From NCBI RefSeq assembly GCF_963576675.1, contig NC_088911.1, positions 86,457,256-86,521,255 on the forward strand: a stretch of DNA of 64,000 bases. The letters run 5' to 3'. Origin of the DNA: Euphorbia lathyris. Its lineage: Eukaryota; Streptophyta; Magnoliopsida; Malpighiales; Euphorbiaceae. The notes beneath the pieces were generated by a model, which saw only the letters and a list, made by a program, of their open reading frames with translations, did not search any database and was not told where the DNA came from. The position numbers and the translations under genes are program-made. Shown here piece after piece: positions 46,424 through 58,597 of the stretch. Each line of letters opens with the position of its first letter. Position 1 is the first letter of the stretch.

Positions 46424-48980
46424 CAAGTAATTGTATCTGACAGCGCAGCAAACGCTTGATGAAACGTCTTCACCAGAGCTGAGTCATAGTATTGGCGCTG
46501 GATATTACTATGGCGCACATGTGTGAAGGTCCTTTGGGTAGTGACCAGAATCTCATTCTACTTCATCTGGTCAGTGTCCATCTCCTATTTATTTAAGTTC
46601 AGCAGACGAACTGCTTCGCTAATTTGCTCCACCGAGCATTGAGAGTATGAGGCCAGCTGATTGTTGGTCTTGATTTGCTTAGTGTGAAGCTGGGAAAAGA
46701 GCATCTTAACTTCATCAGAAGTTGAATACTGAGTATTCGCAACTGACAAGGTCTGGAATTAGCCTTGAAGAGTGTTAAGATGTTGAACAGTTGTTAGTTG
46801 GAGCTCAGCCAACTTGGTTATTGAGTCCTGCTTGGGCTGATGTGATTGAATTGAGATCATATCACTTAGCAGATCCTTTAGTCCTTTAACCTCATTTAAG
46901 AGTTGAGTGACCTGGGACAGCTGAGTTGATGCATTGTTACTAGACCCAGCAGTAGGTTGAGCAGATTGATGAATGTCCTTAATTAATGACTACACCGAGT
47001 TGATGAGTTTTCTACCAGACTCGGTGGCATGCAGATAGTTGAGGGATTCATCATCATATTGCCTAGTTTCTTTAGTATGACCAGTTTGTAGAGGAGTCAG
47101 AGTTATGATAGGGTCAGTGACTGGAAGTGTGTTTTCAGGCTGTACTTGACTTTCTGGAAGAGAGGATTGATCGGCAGTAGTGATGGTCGGTGAAATAGTC
47201 ATCCTAATGCTGTCAGTGCTGACTGGAGCAGAAATGTTCTGAGTCAGCACAGTGCTTGGAGCAACAGCATTAACGAGAACTTGCTTGATCTGACTCGTTG
47301 AGTTTGCGGAAGCATTCAAGTCGGCTTGTTCCTTTGGTGAAGAAACAGAGGCTTGCTTTTTAAGAGAAACTTGTTGAGAAGACGGTGTTTGGTTACAGAA
47401 AACTTAAACTTAAGAGAAGAAGGATCTTTAGTTGGCTTTTGAATAGGGAGGTCAATAACCGTTTTCTGAGTTGCCTTTACTAATCTTCTTCTGCGAGGAG
47501 GAGTGTCAGCTTGGATAGACTCTCCTGAGTGAGAAGGAGAAGTCTCTTCTTGATCAGCATTAAGCTTATTAGCTTGGTCTTGTTCTTTATCTACACCCAA
47601 CTCAGTATTAGTTGGGTCAACAACTTCTTCTTCACTAGCTATCTCCTCAGCGTCATCCTGACCGCTTTCTTCTTCTTCTTCCTCCTCATCATCCTGATCT
47701 GAGTTATCTAATTCTTCTTCCACCTGAGTGATGAAGTGATCATCCAATTCCACATCATCTTCTTGATGCTCAGCTTCAGTTCCTTGACACTGTGTGAAGT
47801 GAGAATCATCAGGAACAATGATGTCAGTGGGGATAGCATCAATTGGGGTCAGCTCTGAAGACTTCTTCTTCTTCAGAGGTTGCTCAGCACCCAGTCTTTC
47901 CTCTGTATCAGGCTCATCTTACCTGCTTCTCTTCTCAGTTGACTTAGGTCTCTCCTGACCTTTTTGAGTAGCTGACTTAGGCTTCTTGGCCTGAGGCTCA
48001 GCCTTCTTTGAAGGAGTCCCAACAGCTTTCCTCTTTCGGGCAGCTGGAGCCTTTATCCTTTTCCCCTTCTTTGGGACATTTATCTCCTCATCACCTTCAT
48101 CAGCATTTTTGCCTTTCTTAATTGGTTGGTCATACTTCAAGGCACGCAGCGAAGCCGCTGTGATCTCAGAGCCTTGGGCCTCAGTTTCCTCGAAGAGATC
48201 AATTTGATGATCTTTGAGGATTCTGGTTATGAGTGAGCCCAGCCTTAAAGTTCCAGTGCTCCTTTGGAAGCCGGCTATTAAGAAAACTGGCATGTTGAGG
48301 GGCTTGTAGGTCAGCATATGCCATATGAAGCATTGCTCGAAATTTGTCGCTGAGCTGGTACAGTTGATCTTGGGGTAGATGTAATTGGTCATCAGATAGT
48401 GTGCCATCTTTTGGTGCTGGCCCATTGATGAACTTGAGATTTCTCTAGAATGGCCAGCGGGCTTGCAGAAAGTGGCATCGTACCCAGTTCCTTCATGATC
48501 ACCCTTCCTTCTCAGCTTTGTTCCCTCATTCTTCAATTTCAGCAAATTGGCAAGGTAGGTAGGGTTGATGAAGATTGTTTTCTCCTTTACCACGATTACT
48601 AGGTAGTCCTGGTTATCGTTAGCAACCCATAAGTTGTGGTAGAATTCCCTTACTAGGTCAGGGTAAGTGGGATCTCTAATGGAGAACAGCTCGGTCCAGC
48701 CATTCTTCGATATCCATTCACAGAATGGTTGCTCGGTTGTTACGAAGGCCTCAGAGAACCATCGTGAGAAGTCTATTTTCCACTCTCTAACGTCCGCGAA
48801 AACTTTGGTGTAGGTTCTGACCTTGGTCGGCTTTCCCTTAGATGAGGTGGCTTGGCCAGCTTTAGCTTTGCTCGGCGTAGTGACCTTTGTAGCTTCAGGC
48901 GAAGTAGTTTGCCTAGAAGGTTCATCGGAACTGGTCTTAGGATGACCGGCACCGGAGATGTTAATGGAAACCTTAGTCAT
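46424..48980 (-). pseudogene. S extra ORF, main part
   Basis: Large ORF downstream of RNase H on the minus strand, starting at the ATG 48980. After a basic, Ser/Thr-rich N-terminus comes a domain with GWTELFSIRDPTYPDLVREF, YHNLW, TIFINPTYLANLL and GTLRLGSLITRILKD, which I recognise as the 'putative plant transposon protein' type. Then follow a Lys-rich stretch, a strongly acidic region (47750-47620), and a probable coiled coil near 46700-46990. The C-terminus lies at 32645-32924. Stops (for example 47919, 46990, 46760, 46589) mostly fit Gln codons; a frameshift lies near 47320. The intact protein would be roughly 940 residues. No membrane segment seen. Confidence 0.78.
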
Positions 48981-49457
48981 AGTTTCAGAGAAAGATTTGA
49001 AGGTTTTGAGAGTTTTTAGAGATAGAATGCTTATGCCAGAAGATTCGGTAAGTGTAAAGAGATAACAATGGGGATTTGCCCATTATTTATAGCAGTGAAA
49101 AGTGGATCTTATCGAATCCATGTGTCAGTTTTGCCTTGGGATTGTCAACCGACAATGATCCTGGCTTTTATGACACATTCGGCGCATACGTCATCCTAGG
49201 TGGCTATTTGTGTGCTCTAGCATTAAATGCAACGGATCTTATACTCAGCGTTTAGAATACTAAGCGTTTTATATTCTGAGTGGTCGGTTTTATACATACG
49301 GATGATTTCTCAATTTGAGATAACTACTCGGTGCCAATGTTTGCTCAGTATGTGATGTTTATTCATTTAGCATTAAACACTCAGTATACATTTAGCAAAC
49401 AATGGATCATTCAGCATGTTAATTCACTCAGCATAATTTTATATTAAGAGCTGGAAT
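48981..49457 (-). other. Spacer between S RNase H and extra ORF
   Basis: No coding frame. It has many CTCAGYNT words like the rest of S. A minus-strand leader for the extra ORF would lie here; near 49085 TATAAATA is seen on the minus strand (plus TATTTATA), a possible separate promoter. Confidence 0.45.
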
Positions 49458-51341
49458 TTATTGAAGAGGATTAAACATACCAATGGCTTCTTTCAGTATG
49501 CTGAACTGTTCACGAGCCAGTGGCTTTGTGAAGATATCCGCAAGCTGCTCATCCGTTGGTACGTAGGTCAGCTTTATCTCACCCTTGAGTATATGGTCTC
49601 TAATGAAGTGATGTCTTATGCTGACATGCTTCATCCTGCTGTGTTGAATTGGGTTCTTGGATAGATCAATTGCACTTTTGTTGTCACATTTGACCTCAAT
49701 TGTCTTTGTTTGAACACCATAGTCTTCAAGCTGTTGCTTAATCCATAAGACTTGAGCAACACAGTGTCCAGCAGCAATGTACTCAGCTTCAGTGGTAGAC
49801 AAGGCTACTGACGCCTGCTTCTTGCTGAACCAGGATACAAGACAGCTTCCTAAGAAATGACATCCTCTAGAGGTGCTTTTCCGTTCTAGCTTGTCTCGTC
49901 CATAGTTAGCGTCAGTGTATCCAAAGAGTGTAAAGCCATGAGTGTTGGGATACCATAAACCTGCGTTCACTGAGCTTTGCAAATATCTAAGGATTCTTTT
50001 TACAGCTATGTAATGCGATTCCTTAGGGTTAGATTGATATCTAGCACAGTAGCATACTGAGAACTGAATGTCCGGTCTACTTGCTGTTAAGTAAAGTAGA
50101 GAGCCTATCATACCTCGATACAATTTGCTGTCTACCGACTTACCATTCTCGTCAGCGCAGAGGACAGTGTCAGTGCCCATAGGAGTGGATATTGGCTTGC
50201 AATTTTCAAGATCATATTTCTTCAATATCTCCTTGGCATATTTAGCTTGACTGATGAAGATGCCATTTTTCCCTTGTTTGATTTGAAGTCCAAGGAAGAA
50301 GTTGAGTTCTCCCATCATCGACATTTCAAACTCAGTCTGCATTTGCTTGCTAAATTCCTTGCACATTGACTCATTAGTAGCACCGAAAATAATATCATCA
50401 ATATATATTTAAGCCAGCAGGGTATCTTTACCCTTTCTCTTAATGAATAAGGTTGTATCAGCTTTGCCTCTGACATAGTTTCTAGTCAACAGGAAACTGA
50501 TCAACCTCTCATACCAAGCACGTGGTGCTTGTTTGAGGCCGTACAGAGCCTTTTTGAGTTTATAAACGTGGTTTGGGAACTTAGGATCCTCAAACCCTAG
50601 AGGTTGATTAACATAAACTTCCTCGTTTATAACTCCATTAAGGAATGCACTCTTAACATCCATTTGAAACAGTTTAAAGTTCATATAACTTGCATAAGCG
50701 CATAAAATTCTAATAGCCTCTAGCCTTGCCACTGGGGCAAAGGTCTCACCGTAGTCAATACCTTCTTGCTGACTGTAGCCCTGAGCTACAAGCCTTGCCT
50801 TGTTCCTGACTACATTTCCTTGCTCATCCAGCTTGATGCGGAAGACCCATCTTGTTCCAATGGTCTTCTGACTCCTTGGATGAGGCACTAACTCCCATAC
50901 ATCGTTTCTTCTGAATTGGTAAACTTCCTCTTGCATTGCGCTCATCCAGAATTCATCTTCCTCAGCATCAGCGAAGTTCTTAGGTTCCTGAACTGAGACG
51001 AAGGCTACGTTGCTGAGGTATCTCCTGAGTTGATTTCTTGTCATCAGGGTATTCTCAGCGGCATCAAGAATGGCACTCTCTGAGTGTCCTCTTGGTATCC
51101 TTATCTCCTTTGGTAGATTGACGTCTTGTGCTGTCTGTGTTTCAACAGTCTCTGCAGGTATAGATTGGTCAGTGAAAACAATTTGAGGTTCACTTTTACC
51201 TTGGGTCATCCCTTGAGGGAATAACTCAGCGGCTGTATCTCGATCAGCGGGTACTGAGTGTGGATCATCCTCGGTCAGCGGCAGATATCTTCCTGCAGGG
51301 TTAGTTTCGTCGAACTCAACATGTACTGACTCTTCTAAAAC
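49458..51341 (-). pseudogene. S reverse transcriptase and RNase H
   Basis: RT has [39 protein letters not shown] and [14 protein letters not shown], with the catalytic box YIDDIIFG at about 50400. RNase H has FGYTDANYGRD, SVALSTTEAEYIAAGHCVA, VKCDNKSAIDLSKNP and VPTDEQLADIFTKPL. One TAA at 50409-50411, just before the catalytic box, fits Gln CAA to TAA. RNase H is otherwise open to its stop at 49458. Confidence 0.93.
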
Positions 51342-51968
51342 TTAAGTTCGTTTATTGAAAACTCTATATGCTTTGCTGTTTGTTGAGTAGCCTAAAAAGA
51401 TAGCTTCATCAGCTTTTGAGTCAAACTTAGCTAGGCTATCTTTGGTGTTTAAAATAAAACATTTACAGCCAAAGGCACGAAAGTATCCAATGTTGGGCTT
51501 TCGTCCTTTCCAAAGTGCATAGGGGGTTTTCTTTAGTATAGGTCTAACAAGAGCCCTATTGAGAATATAGCACGCTGTGTTAACAGCTTCTCCCCAAAAG
51601 TACTTTGGAAGCCTATGCTCATTCAGCATTGTCCTGGCTATTTCAACCAAGGTTCTGTTCTTCCTTTCAAGAACCCCATTTTGTTGAGGCGTCCTCGGAG
51701 CAGAGAAATTATGGTCAATGTCGCTGGCTTCACAGAATTCAACAAACTGTTGGTTTTTGAATTCTCCACCATTATCACTTCGGATGTGAGCCAATTTTAG
51801 GTCTTTATCATTTTCAAGTTTTCTAACCAAATTTGAAAATGTCTCAAAGGTCTCATCCTTGCTACTCAGCAAGATGACCCAAGTGTACCGAGAGAAGTCA
51901 TCTACAATGACCAAGGAAAATCTTCTTCCACCCAGACTCAGCGGCTGGACTGGACCGAAGAGATCCAA
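51342..51968 (-). pseudogene. S integrase core
   Basis: DDE integrase with IVDDFSRYTWVILL, IRSDNGGEFKNQQF, PRTPQQNGVLERKNRTLVE and the C-terminal FGCKCFILNTKDSLAKF. It is separated from the upstream frame by a one-base shift near 51975. It ends at a TAA (51342-51344) that breaks the run into RT. Confidence 0.92.
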
Positions 51969-51979
51969 GTGTAGTAACT

Positions 51980-52585
51980 CTAATGACGCTTAGTTGGGAC
52001 AATATTTTTACTATGAAAAGATTGTTTGGTTTGTTTTCCAGCTTGGCAAGCATGGCATAGTTGATCTTTTTCAAATTTAAGTTCTGCCAGTCCCTCAACC
52101 AATTGCTTTCTTGCTAATTTGGCCAGGAGGTCCATGCTTACATGACCAAGTCTCCTGTGCCATAGCCAGGAATTTTCTTTCTTTGAAACTAAGCATACAG
52201 TTTCTGAAAACTTTTTCTCCAAGCTCAGCATGAAGACATTATCAATGCGAGGGGCAGTTAAAATTAACTCATTAGTTTTACCCTTGTATATTTTACATCC
52301 AGTGTCATCAAATATAACTTTTCTCCCATTATCACATAGCTGAGCTACGCTGAGTAAGTTATATTTGAGTCCGCTGACTAGGGAGACTGACTCAATAGTA
52401 GGATTACCTCCAACGGTTCCTGACCCTACTATCTTACCCTTTTTGTTGTCTCCAAAACTTACGCTTCCTTCTCGTTTACGCTCAAATGTGATGAACTGAG
52501 TTTCATCACCAGTCATATGCCTCGAGCATGCGCTGTCAATATACCACATCTTTGACTTCTCAGCACATCTCAGGCTTACCTGCAA
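51980..52585 (-). pseudogene. S protease and integrase zinc region
   Basis: The copia protease active site is changed from the usual DSG to DSA in WYIDSACSRHMTGDE near 52530. It is followed by FGDNKKGKIVGSG. The pre-integrase HHCC zinc region is WLWHRRLGHVSMDLLAKLA with CHACQAGKQTKQSFH. The frame differs from gag, as expected if pol is made by frameshift or readthrough, or after a frameshift mutation. Confidence 0.88.
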
Positions 52586-52590
52586 TGTAA

Positions 52591-54332
52591 CTAGTTACTC
52601 TTAGGTACCCAATTCTTTTTGGGTCCTTGCTTGTTAGGTTCAACAGGTAAAGCATCATATTTAATTTTATAGCGGCATACTTGGACAGTATGGCCATTCT
52701 TTCCACAGAAGTCACAGCTGACCTTCCGTTTAGGATTTCTCACTGACTGGTCAGCACCCCAGTGCTGAGCGTGCCAGCACACCTTTGTGGTGTGTCCTTT
52801 CTTCCCACAGAAGTCACACTGGACATTCCGCTGAGGATTCCATCTCTGCTGACCAGTATCTCGGTACTGAGTATTCAGAGTAATATTTCTTTTGTTTGGA
52901 ACCTTTAGTTGGTTCTGGATAGTTGTGACGTCCTTTCTCAGTTTCTTAGAATCTGATTGGACTTCAGAGATAGACTTATGTATGATCTCCATGTTATCAT
53001 GCAAAGTTGAGTTGTCCTGAAGAAGGAATCTGAGGTCACTCAGCTTGACCTCTTCAACCTCGTCACAACGCCTGTTGAGTGCTCTAACTTTCTTATTACA
53101 CTTTTTGACAAGTGTGTAGAGGTCACTCAGGGCATTTACCATTTCATTCTGAGCTGGGGAAGTGATATTACCTCATTTGATTGCTCCTCATCGTCAGATG
53201 CAATGGAGGGGTCAGCATGCTCAGAGACGCAACGCTCAGCAAGTTCGTCAGCCATAAAACAGATCTTTGCTAACTCAGTGGCATCAGCTTCTGATGATGA
53301 AGACTCATCACTGTCACTCCATGTTGCCACCATTGCCTTTTTGCCGTTCTTCCTTTCCTTCCTCAGCGTGGGGCAGCTTGACTTGATATGGCCAGTTTGA
53401 TGACATTCAAAGCATATAATGGGCTTTGAGTTGTCCTTCTTGTATTTGCTATCGCTGGACTCAGCTTTATACTTATCAAACTTTTTGTAAGGCTTCTTAG
53501 AGTATTTGTCATTCTTTTTGAACAGCCTTTTCATCTTCCTGGTGAACATAGCCATCTCCTCATTGTCTGTTGAGCTCCCATCAGTGGAGTCAGCTTTCAT
53601 GACAAGAGATTTTTGCTTATTGTCTTCAGACTTTTCCTTCACCTCGAAATTCTTCATTGAGATCTCATGGGTCAGCAATGAGCCAATGAGTTCATCATAT
53701 TTGTAGGTGGTTAAGTCTTGAGCTTCCTCAACAGCAGTCTTCTTTGCTTGCCAGTTTTTAGGAAGACTCCTAAGAATCTTCTTGACTTGTTCTTCCTCAG
53801 TGAAGATCTTCCCAAGTCTCTTGAGCTCATTGATGATGTTTGTAAACCTTGCATTCATGTCAGATATTCCTTCATCATCGTTCATTTCGAACAGCTCGTA
53901 CAGTCTCATCTGTTGGTTCACCTTGGACTTCTTCACTTTGTTGGTTCCTTCATAGGTGACCTCCAACTTCTTCCAGATCTCTTGCGCTGACTCACAACCT
54001 GATATCTTGTTATATTCTGCAGCATCAAGCGCACAGTGAAGCATGTTTATAGCCGAAGCATGGTTTTGTAGCTTCTTGAGATCATCTTCTGTCCATTTTG
54101 CCTCAGCTTTGACAACTGTTTGGCCAGCCACAACTTCGACAGGAATAAACGGGCCTTGGACTATTGAAAGCCATGCACTCATGTTTGTTGCCTGAATAAC
54201 GTTTTTCATCCTATTCTTCCAGAAGGTGTAGTTAGACCCGAAGAATAGGGGAGGCCGAGTAATGGACAGCCCCTCAAGTAAGATCTGAGTTGTCTGGTTT
54301 CCTGGGAGAAACCGAGTGCTGTTTTCAGCCAT
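52591..54332 (-). pseudogene. S gag with three zinc knuckles
   Basis: The ATG at 54332 begins MAENSTRFLPGNQTTQILLE. Capsid blocks are RPPLFFGSNYTFWKNRMKN, ASAINMLHCALDAAEYNKI and ADALTTYKYDEL-type sequence around 53720. The first knuckle CFECHQTGHIKSSC is near 53400. After a one-base overlap shift at 53136-53142 the frame goes on through a coiled-coil region to two close knuckles, CDFCGKKGHTTKVC and CDFCGKNGHTVQVC (52680-52830). The long gag with extra knuckles fits the Sirevirus type. Confidence 0.88.
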
Positions 54333-54380
54333 AGTGGGGATCAGCTCAAGGTAGTTAAACCTTTAACAGTGAGCTCTTAA

Positions 54381-54392
54381 GCTCTGATACCA
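54381..54392 (-). promoter_or_regulatory. Primer binding site of S
   Basis: Minus strand TGGTATCAGAGC, complementary to the 3' end of initiator Met tRNA, two bases from the 5' LTR end at 54395. Confidence 0.95.
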
Positions 54393-54394
54393 CT

Positions 54395-55906
54395 TGTTGG
54401 TCCCTTATAACGTAACAAGTTAGTTCCAGGGGGATAGGAACTACAGTAAAACCTCTATAAATTAATAATGTTGAGACCATGAAATTTTATTAATTTATAG
54501 AGGTTATTAATTTATCGAGTATAAAATTAGTGATCTGGCCCAAGTCGGGACCAGAAGAAATTATTATTTTAAAGAGGTTATTAATTTATCGAGTATTAAT
54601 TTATGAAGGTTTGACTGTATTTAAAATTTAAGTACGTTAAGGCTGACTTCTTTTTCTTTGAAAAGGATTACACAGCGCGCTGAGTCAATAAGACACTAGC
54701 TTAGTCAACTGGTGACTAAGTCAGCTTCTTTCTTTGAGTCAGGAGATAGCACTTGAGTCTATTCCTGAACTCAGATACTCAATGCACACAACTCAGCGTG
54801 ACCTCTTTACTTGGTCAGTTTTGTTTAAGCAAGCAATATATATATGAAGGAGTTTAAGGTTAGAAAGATGTTACTCAGCAGATTTATCCAGGTTCGGCCT
54901 CCAAGCCTACGTCCTATCCTCGGAACACGTTCCGAGATTTCGAATCCTCTACTGAGCTCTTTAACGGTAGAGCATCAAACCTTTTACAACTTAGAAGCTG
55001 AGTATAATAAGAGTACCTTCCTCTATACCTCTACTCACTCCTAATCTCTTGCTGAGTACTATAATCGAGTACTCAGCCTCTCCTTTCTAATCTCTAGAAA
55101 TGATAAAGATTTGTCCTAAACAACAATTGCTAAGACACTTTAGATGATTGTATAATCACTCTAGACTTTTACACAAATGATATAGAATTTGGTGTAAGTA
55201 TTTGCTTTGTTTTTCTTCACAGAACTTGAGTAGAATTTTGGTCAGCGTAATGGCTTGATAATGTTCTGTGTAGAATGAAGCAATTGAAGGGCTCTATTTA
55301 TAGAGACATCTGAGACATCGGTCATTTCGAATTTCAAAATAACCGTTGGAGGGAAACGGCTTCCTGTCGTTGTCACTCAGTTTTGCTCAGAGCTCTCGGC
55401 CAATCAGATTTGAGTATCTTCTGTCCTCGGTCAGTGTTGAGCAGCTTTTAGTCAGCTCGGCAGAATGTCTCTCCATTTACGGTAAGGTCAACTAGACAGC
55501 GTTCTGTGTCTTCTGAATTTTACCCAAAGTGGAAACACTTTGTTTGGAAGTTGTTCTTGCTCAGCTGCTGTCTTGTACTCTTTGTCGATTCAACTCAGCG
55601 GCTTCACTCCGAAGTTGTTCAACGAAGGTCTTCTAGATCCTTCTCTTGCTGAGTTGCGTTTTGATCGTAACGACAGCGTTTTGCACACGCGGGCCGAGTT
55701 GTCTTGATCCGTTTGACTTGGGCCTTGACTTCTGTATAGGCCTTGGGCTTTTTATTCTTTATGTCTTATAAACCATTTTAACTCAACATTGAACAAACAC
55801 ATTAGTTAAATAAATCAAAGCATTTAAACTTAGTGTGTTTAGAATATATTTAATTTTACTTAGATAATTTTGTCAAATCAAAATCATGTGGAAAGGTGTT
55901 TCAACA
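54395..55906 (-). repeat. Right (5') LTR of S
   Basis: TGTTGGTCC to TTTCAACA, about 1.34 kb without the MITE at 54444-54617. The TATA box on the minus strand is at 55295-55302. Inverted repeats GCTGAGTACT/AGTACTCAGC (55051-55077) and CTTAGTCA/TGACTAAG are conserved in the left copies. Confidence 0.95.
54444..54617. mobile_element. Emigrant-like MITE (pogo/Tc1-mariner type)
   Basis: 174 bp with ends CAGTAAAACCTCTATAAATT and, inverted, CAGTCAAACCTTCATAAATT, flanked by TA on each side (54442-54443, 54618-54619). The left LTR copies show the empty TA site. The end sequence is that of the Emigrant MITE family, mobilised by pogo-like transposases. Confidence 0.92.
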
Positions 55907-56211
55907 ATTGTTACATGCAAGTCTCAGCAGTGATATGTCAATCCTAAACATATTACTTGACTTGGGGTGGTTTTAAGTTTATTAGTTTATTATAAAGTTT
56001 CGTCTCACTTCATGCTTGTATGAACACTTTATAATCACTTTAAACAAACTTACGGATCACCTTTTATTAGACTTTATTTAGTTCTTAAAAGGGATTGCCT
56101 TTATATAGTTATGAAACCATATCTCATTAAAACAAATGATATAAAGAACACTTCATTTACATTAAGTTTGTATCCTAGAACAATTGTCTATAGAACACTA
56201 AAACCCCAACA
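55907..56211 (-). repeat. Left (3') LTR of T, second part
   Basis: It resumes T LTR after S, starting with the duplicated ATTGT, and ends ACCCCAACA at 56211. The minus-strand PPT CCAAGTGGGAGTA lies just inside. The unbroken counterpart is 63570-63873. Confidence 0.95.
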
Positions 56212-56225
56212 TACTCCCACTTGGA

Positions 56226-57840
56226 CTAAAGCCAATTGTTTCTACAACTTATCCCAGTAGAAGTTAGATGACGATCATGTACTTTCTGGGTTAAGGGCTT
56301 TGTCAACGGATCTGCAACGTTGTCCTCAGTAGGTACTCTTTCTATTCTCACATCTCCTCTTGCCACAATTTCTCTTACAATGTGGTATCGCTTCAGGTAA
56401 TGCTTGGATGCATTATGAGACCATGGTTCCTTTGCTTGTGCAATGGCTCCATTGTTATCACAGTACAGTGTAATGGGATTTACAATGTCAGGCACCACAC
56501 CAAGTTCAGTAATGAACTTCTTAATCCAAACCGCTTCCTTTGCTGCTTCCGCAGCAGCGATATACTCTGACTCGGTCGTAGAGAAAGCTACGCTTCCTTG
56601 CTTGGAACTCTTCCAGCTGACCGCGCCCCCATTCAAGATAAACAGGTATCCTGATTGGGAATTAAAATCGTTCTCATTTATGAGATGACTGGAATCTGAA
56701 AATCCTTCTATTTTCAGATCCCCTTCTCCGTACACTAGGAACATGTCTTTAGCCCTTCTCAAGTACTTAAGAATGTTTTTGACGGCATTCCAGTGCTCGA
56801 CTCTCGGATTACCTTGGTAACGACTCGTTATACTTAATACGAACGCTACGTCAGGTCTAGTGCATAGCATAGCATATATAATCGAACCGATTGCGCTGGC
56901 GTACGGGACTACAGCCATGCGCTTCTTATCATCTTCGATTTTAGGACATTGATGATTGTTTAACTTTACTCCATGTATCATGGGTAAGTTACCTCGTTTC
57001 GATTCAAGCATGCTAAACCGCTTTAGCACCTTTTCGATGTATGTAGCCTGTGAAAGACCAAGCAGTCTTCTTGATCTATCTCTGTAGATCTTTATACCAA
57101 GTATATAAGCTGCTTCACCAAGGTCTTTCATGGAGAAGTTACCTGATAACCATACTTTTACCAACTGTAGTAGAGCTATGTCATTTCCCATTAATAATAT
57201 ATCGTCCACATATAATATCAGAAATGCAACTGAGCTCCCACTTGCTTTCTTGTAAATGCAAGCTTCTTCGCAATTTTGTTCGAAACCAAATTGTTTTATG
57301 GTTTCGTTAAAATGCTTGTTCTAGCTTCTTGATGCTTGCTTGAGTCCATAAATGGATCTCTGTAGTTTGCAAACCTTGTTTGCATCCTTTGATATGAAAC
57401 CTTCAGGTTGCATCATATATACATCCTCAAACAGGTTTCCATTTAGGAAAGTTGTTTTCACATCCATTTGCCAAATCTCATAATCGTAGTGAGCGGCAAT
57501 AGCAAGCATTATTCTGATTGATTTGGACATAGCCACAGGAGAGAAAGTTTCGTCATAATCAATTCCTTGCTTCTGACGATATCCTTTCGCTACTAACCTA
57601 GCTTTGTAGGTGCTAACCTTTCCATCCATGTCAGTCTTCTTTTTGAAGATCCACCTGCACCCAATGGATTTTATCCCTTCGGGTGGAACAACCAAAGTCC
57701 ACACTTGGTTGGCGTATATGGAATTCATCTCAGAATCCATGGCCTCGAGCCATGCTTTAGAATCTGGACTGGTAAGAGCCTCTTCATAGTTTTCGGGTTC
57801 ATCGTCTAACACGGGAACCTCATCATCATCTCCCACTAGA
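56226..57840 (-). pseudogene. T reverse transcriptase and RNase H
   Basis: RT: SIGCRWIFKKKTDMDGKVST, YKARLVAKGYRQKQGIDYDE, QMDVKTTFLNGNLFEDVYMM and YGLKQAS, with catalytic box LYVDDILLMGND near 57205. RNase H: GFSDSSHLINEND, SVAFSTTESEYIAAAEAAKE, YCDNNGAIAQAKEP and VPTEDNVADPLTKPL. The only break is TAG at 57321-57323, after QASRS, where Trp is expected (CTGG changed to CTAG). The rest is open to the stop at 56226. Confidence 0.94.
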
Positions 57841-58597
57841 AAACCATATCTAATTGGGAGTTCACGAACTCTTTGTGATCTACGAATGGGTGGCACTTGA
57901 GTCTCATCTAATGGGACTGCTTCGGGTTCCTCAACCGCCTCTATTGTTTCAGCCGATGTTTCTTGTTCTTGAACTTCATCAAGTTCAATCATGCTTCCCT
58001 TTTCTGTTTCTTCGAGAAACTCTTTCTCTAAGAAGGTTGCGTGCTTGGATATTATTACTTTTTGATCATCTGGATGATAGAAGTAATATCCTATAGTTTC
58101 CTTAGGGTATCCAATGAAGAAACATTTATCAAATTTAGAATCTAGTTTGTCGGACGCAATGCGTTTGACAAATGCTGAACAACCCCATACTCTCATGAAT
58201 GAGAACACGGGTTTCCTACCAACGAACAATTCATATGGTGTGGAACTAGCGGATTTAGTTGGTACTCGATTTAGGGTGAAGAGGGCAGTTTCTAAGGCAT
58301 AGCCCTAGAATGTCTTTGGAAGTAATGCTATGCTCATCATGGATCGTACCATATCTAGTAAGGTACGGTTCCTCCTCTCGGATACACCATTGTGTTGTGG
58401 TGTATAGGGAGGTGTCCATTGTGAGCATACCCCACATTCAGTTAGATAATTCAGAAAATCATCTGAAAGATATTCGCCACCTCGATCGGATCGAAGTATC
58501 TTTATTTTCTTTCCTAATTGATTTTCTACTTCATTCTTGAAGCATTTGAATTTCTCAAAGGCTTCGGACTTGTGCCTCATCAAGTAGATATAACCAT
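57841..58597 (-). pseudogene. T integrase, C-terminal two thirds
   Basis: DDE core with RSDRGGEYLSDDF and PYTPQHNGVSERRNRTLLD, then VWGCSAFVKRI and FIGYPKETIGYYF. TAG at 58305-58307, after LLPKTF, is again a Trp to stop change in a CTGG context. The coding sequence is cut at 58597 by the small LTR-like element and continues at 58951. Confidence 0.93.

Larger units (their letters stand above)
21344..55906 (-). mobile_element. Sirevirus-like Ty1/copia element 'S'
   Basis: The boundaries are TGTTGGTCC at 21344 and TTTCAACA at 55906, flanked by ATTGT on both sides (21339-21343, 55907-55911); the intact site is seen at 63570. The minus strand reads 5' LTR, initiator-Met PBS, long gag with zinc knuckles, protease, integrase, RT, RNase H, large extra ORF, PPT, 3' LTR. 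The protease context (GDNKKGKIVGSG) and the large extra ORF after RNase H fit the Sirevirus (SIRE/Maximus) lineage. Elements A and B and an Emigrant-like MITE are inserted into it. Confidence 0.92.

Noticed and set aside
46424..48980. Host gene inside the nest
   Set aside because: It lies between S RNase H and the S PPT, on the S strand, and is split by B with a clean target duplication; it belongs to S.
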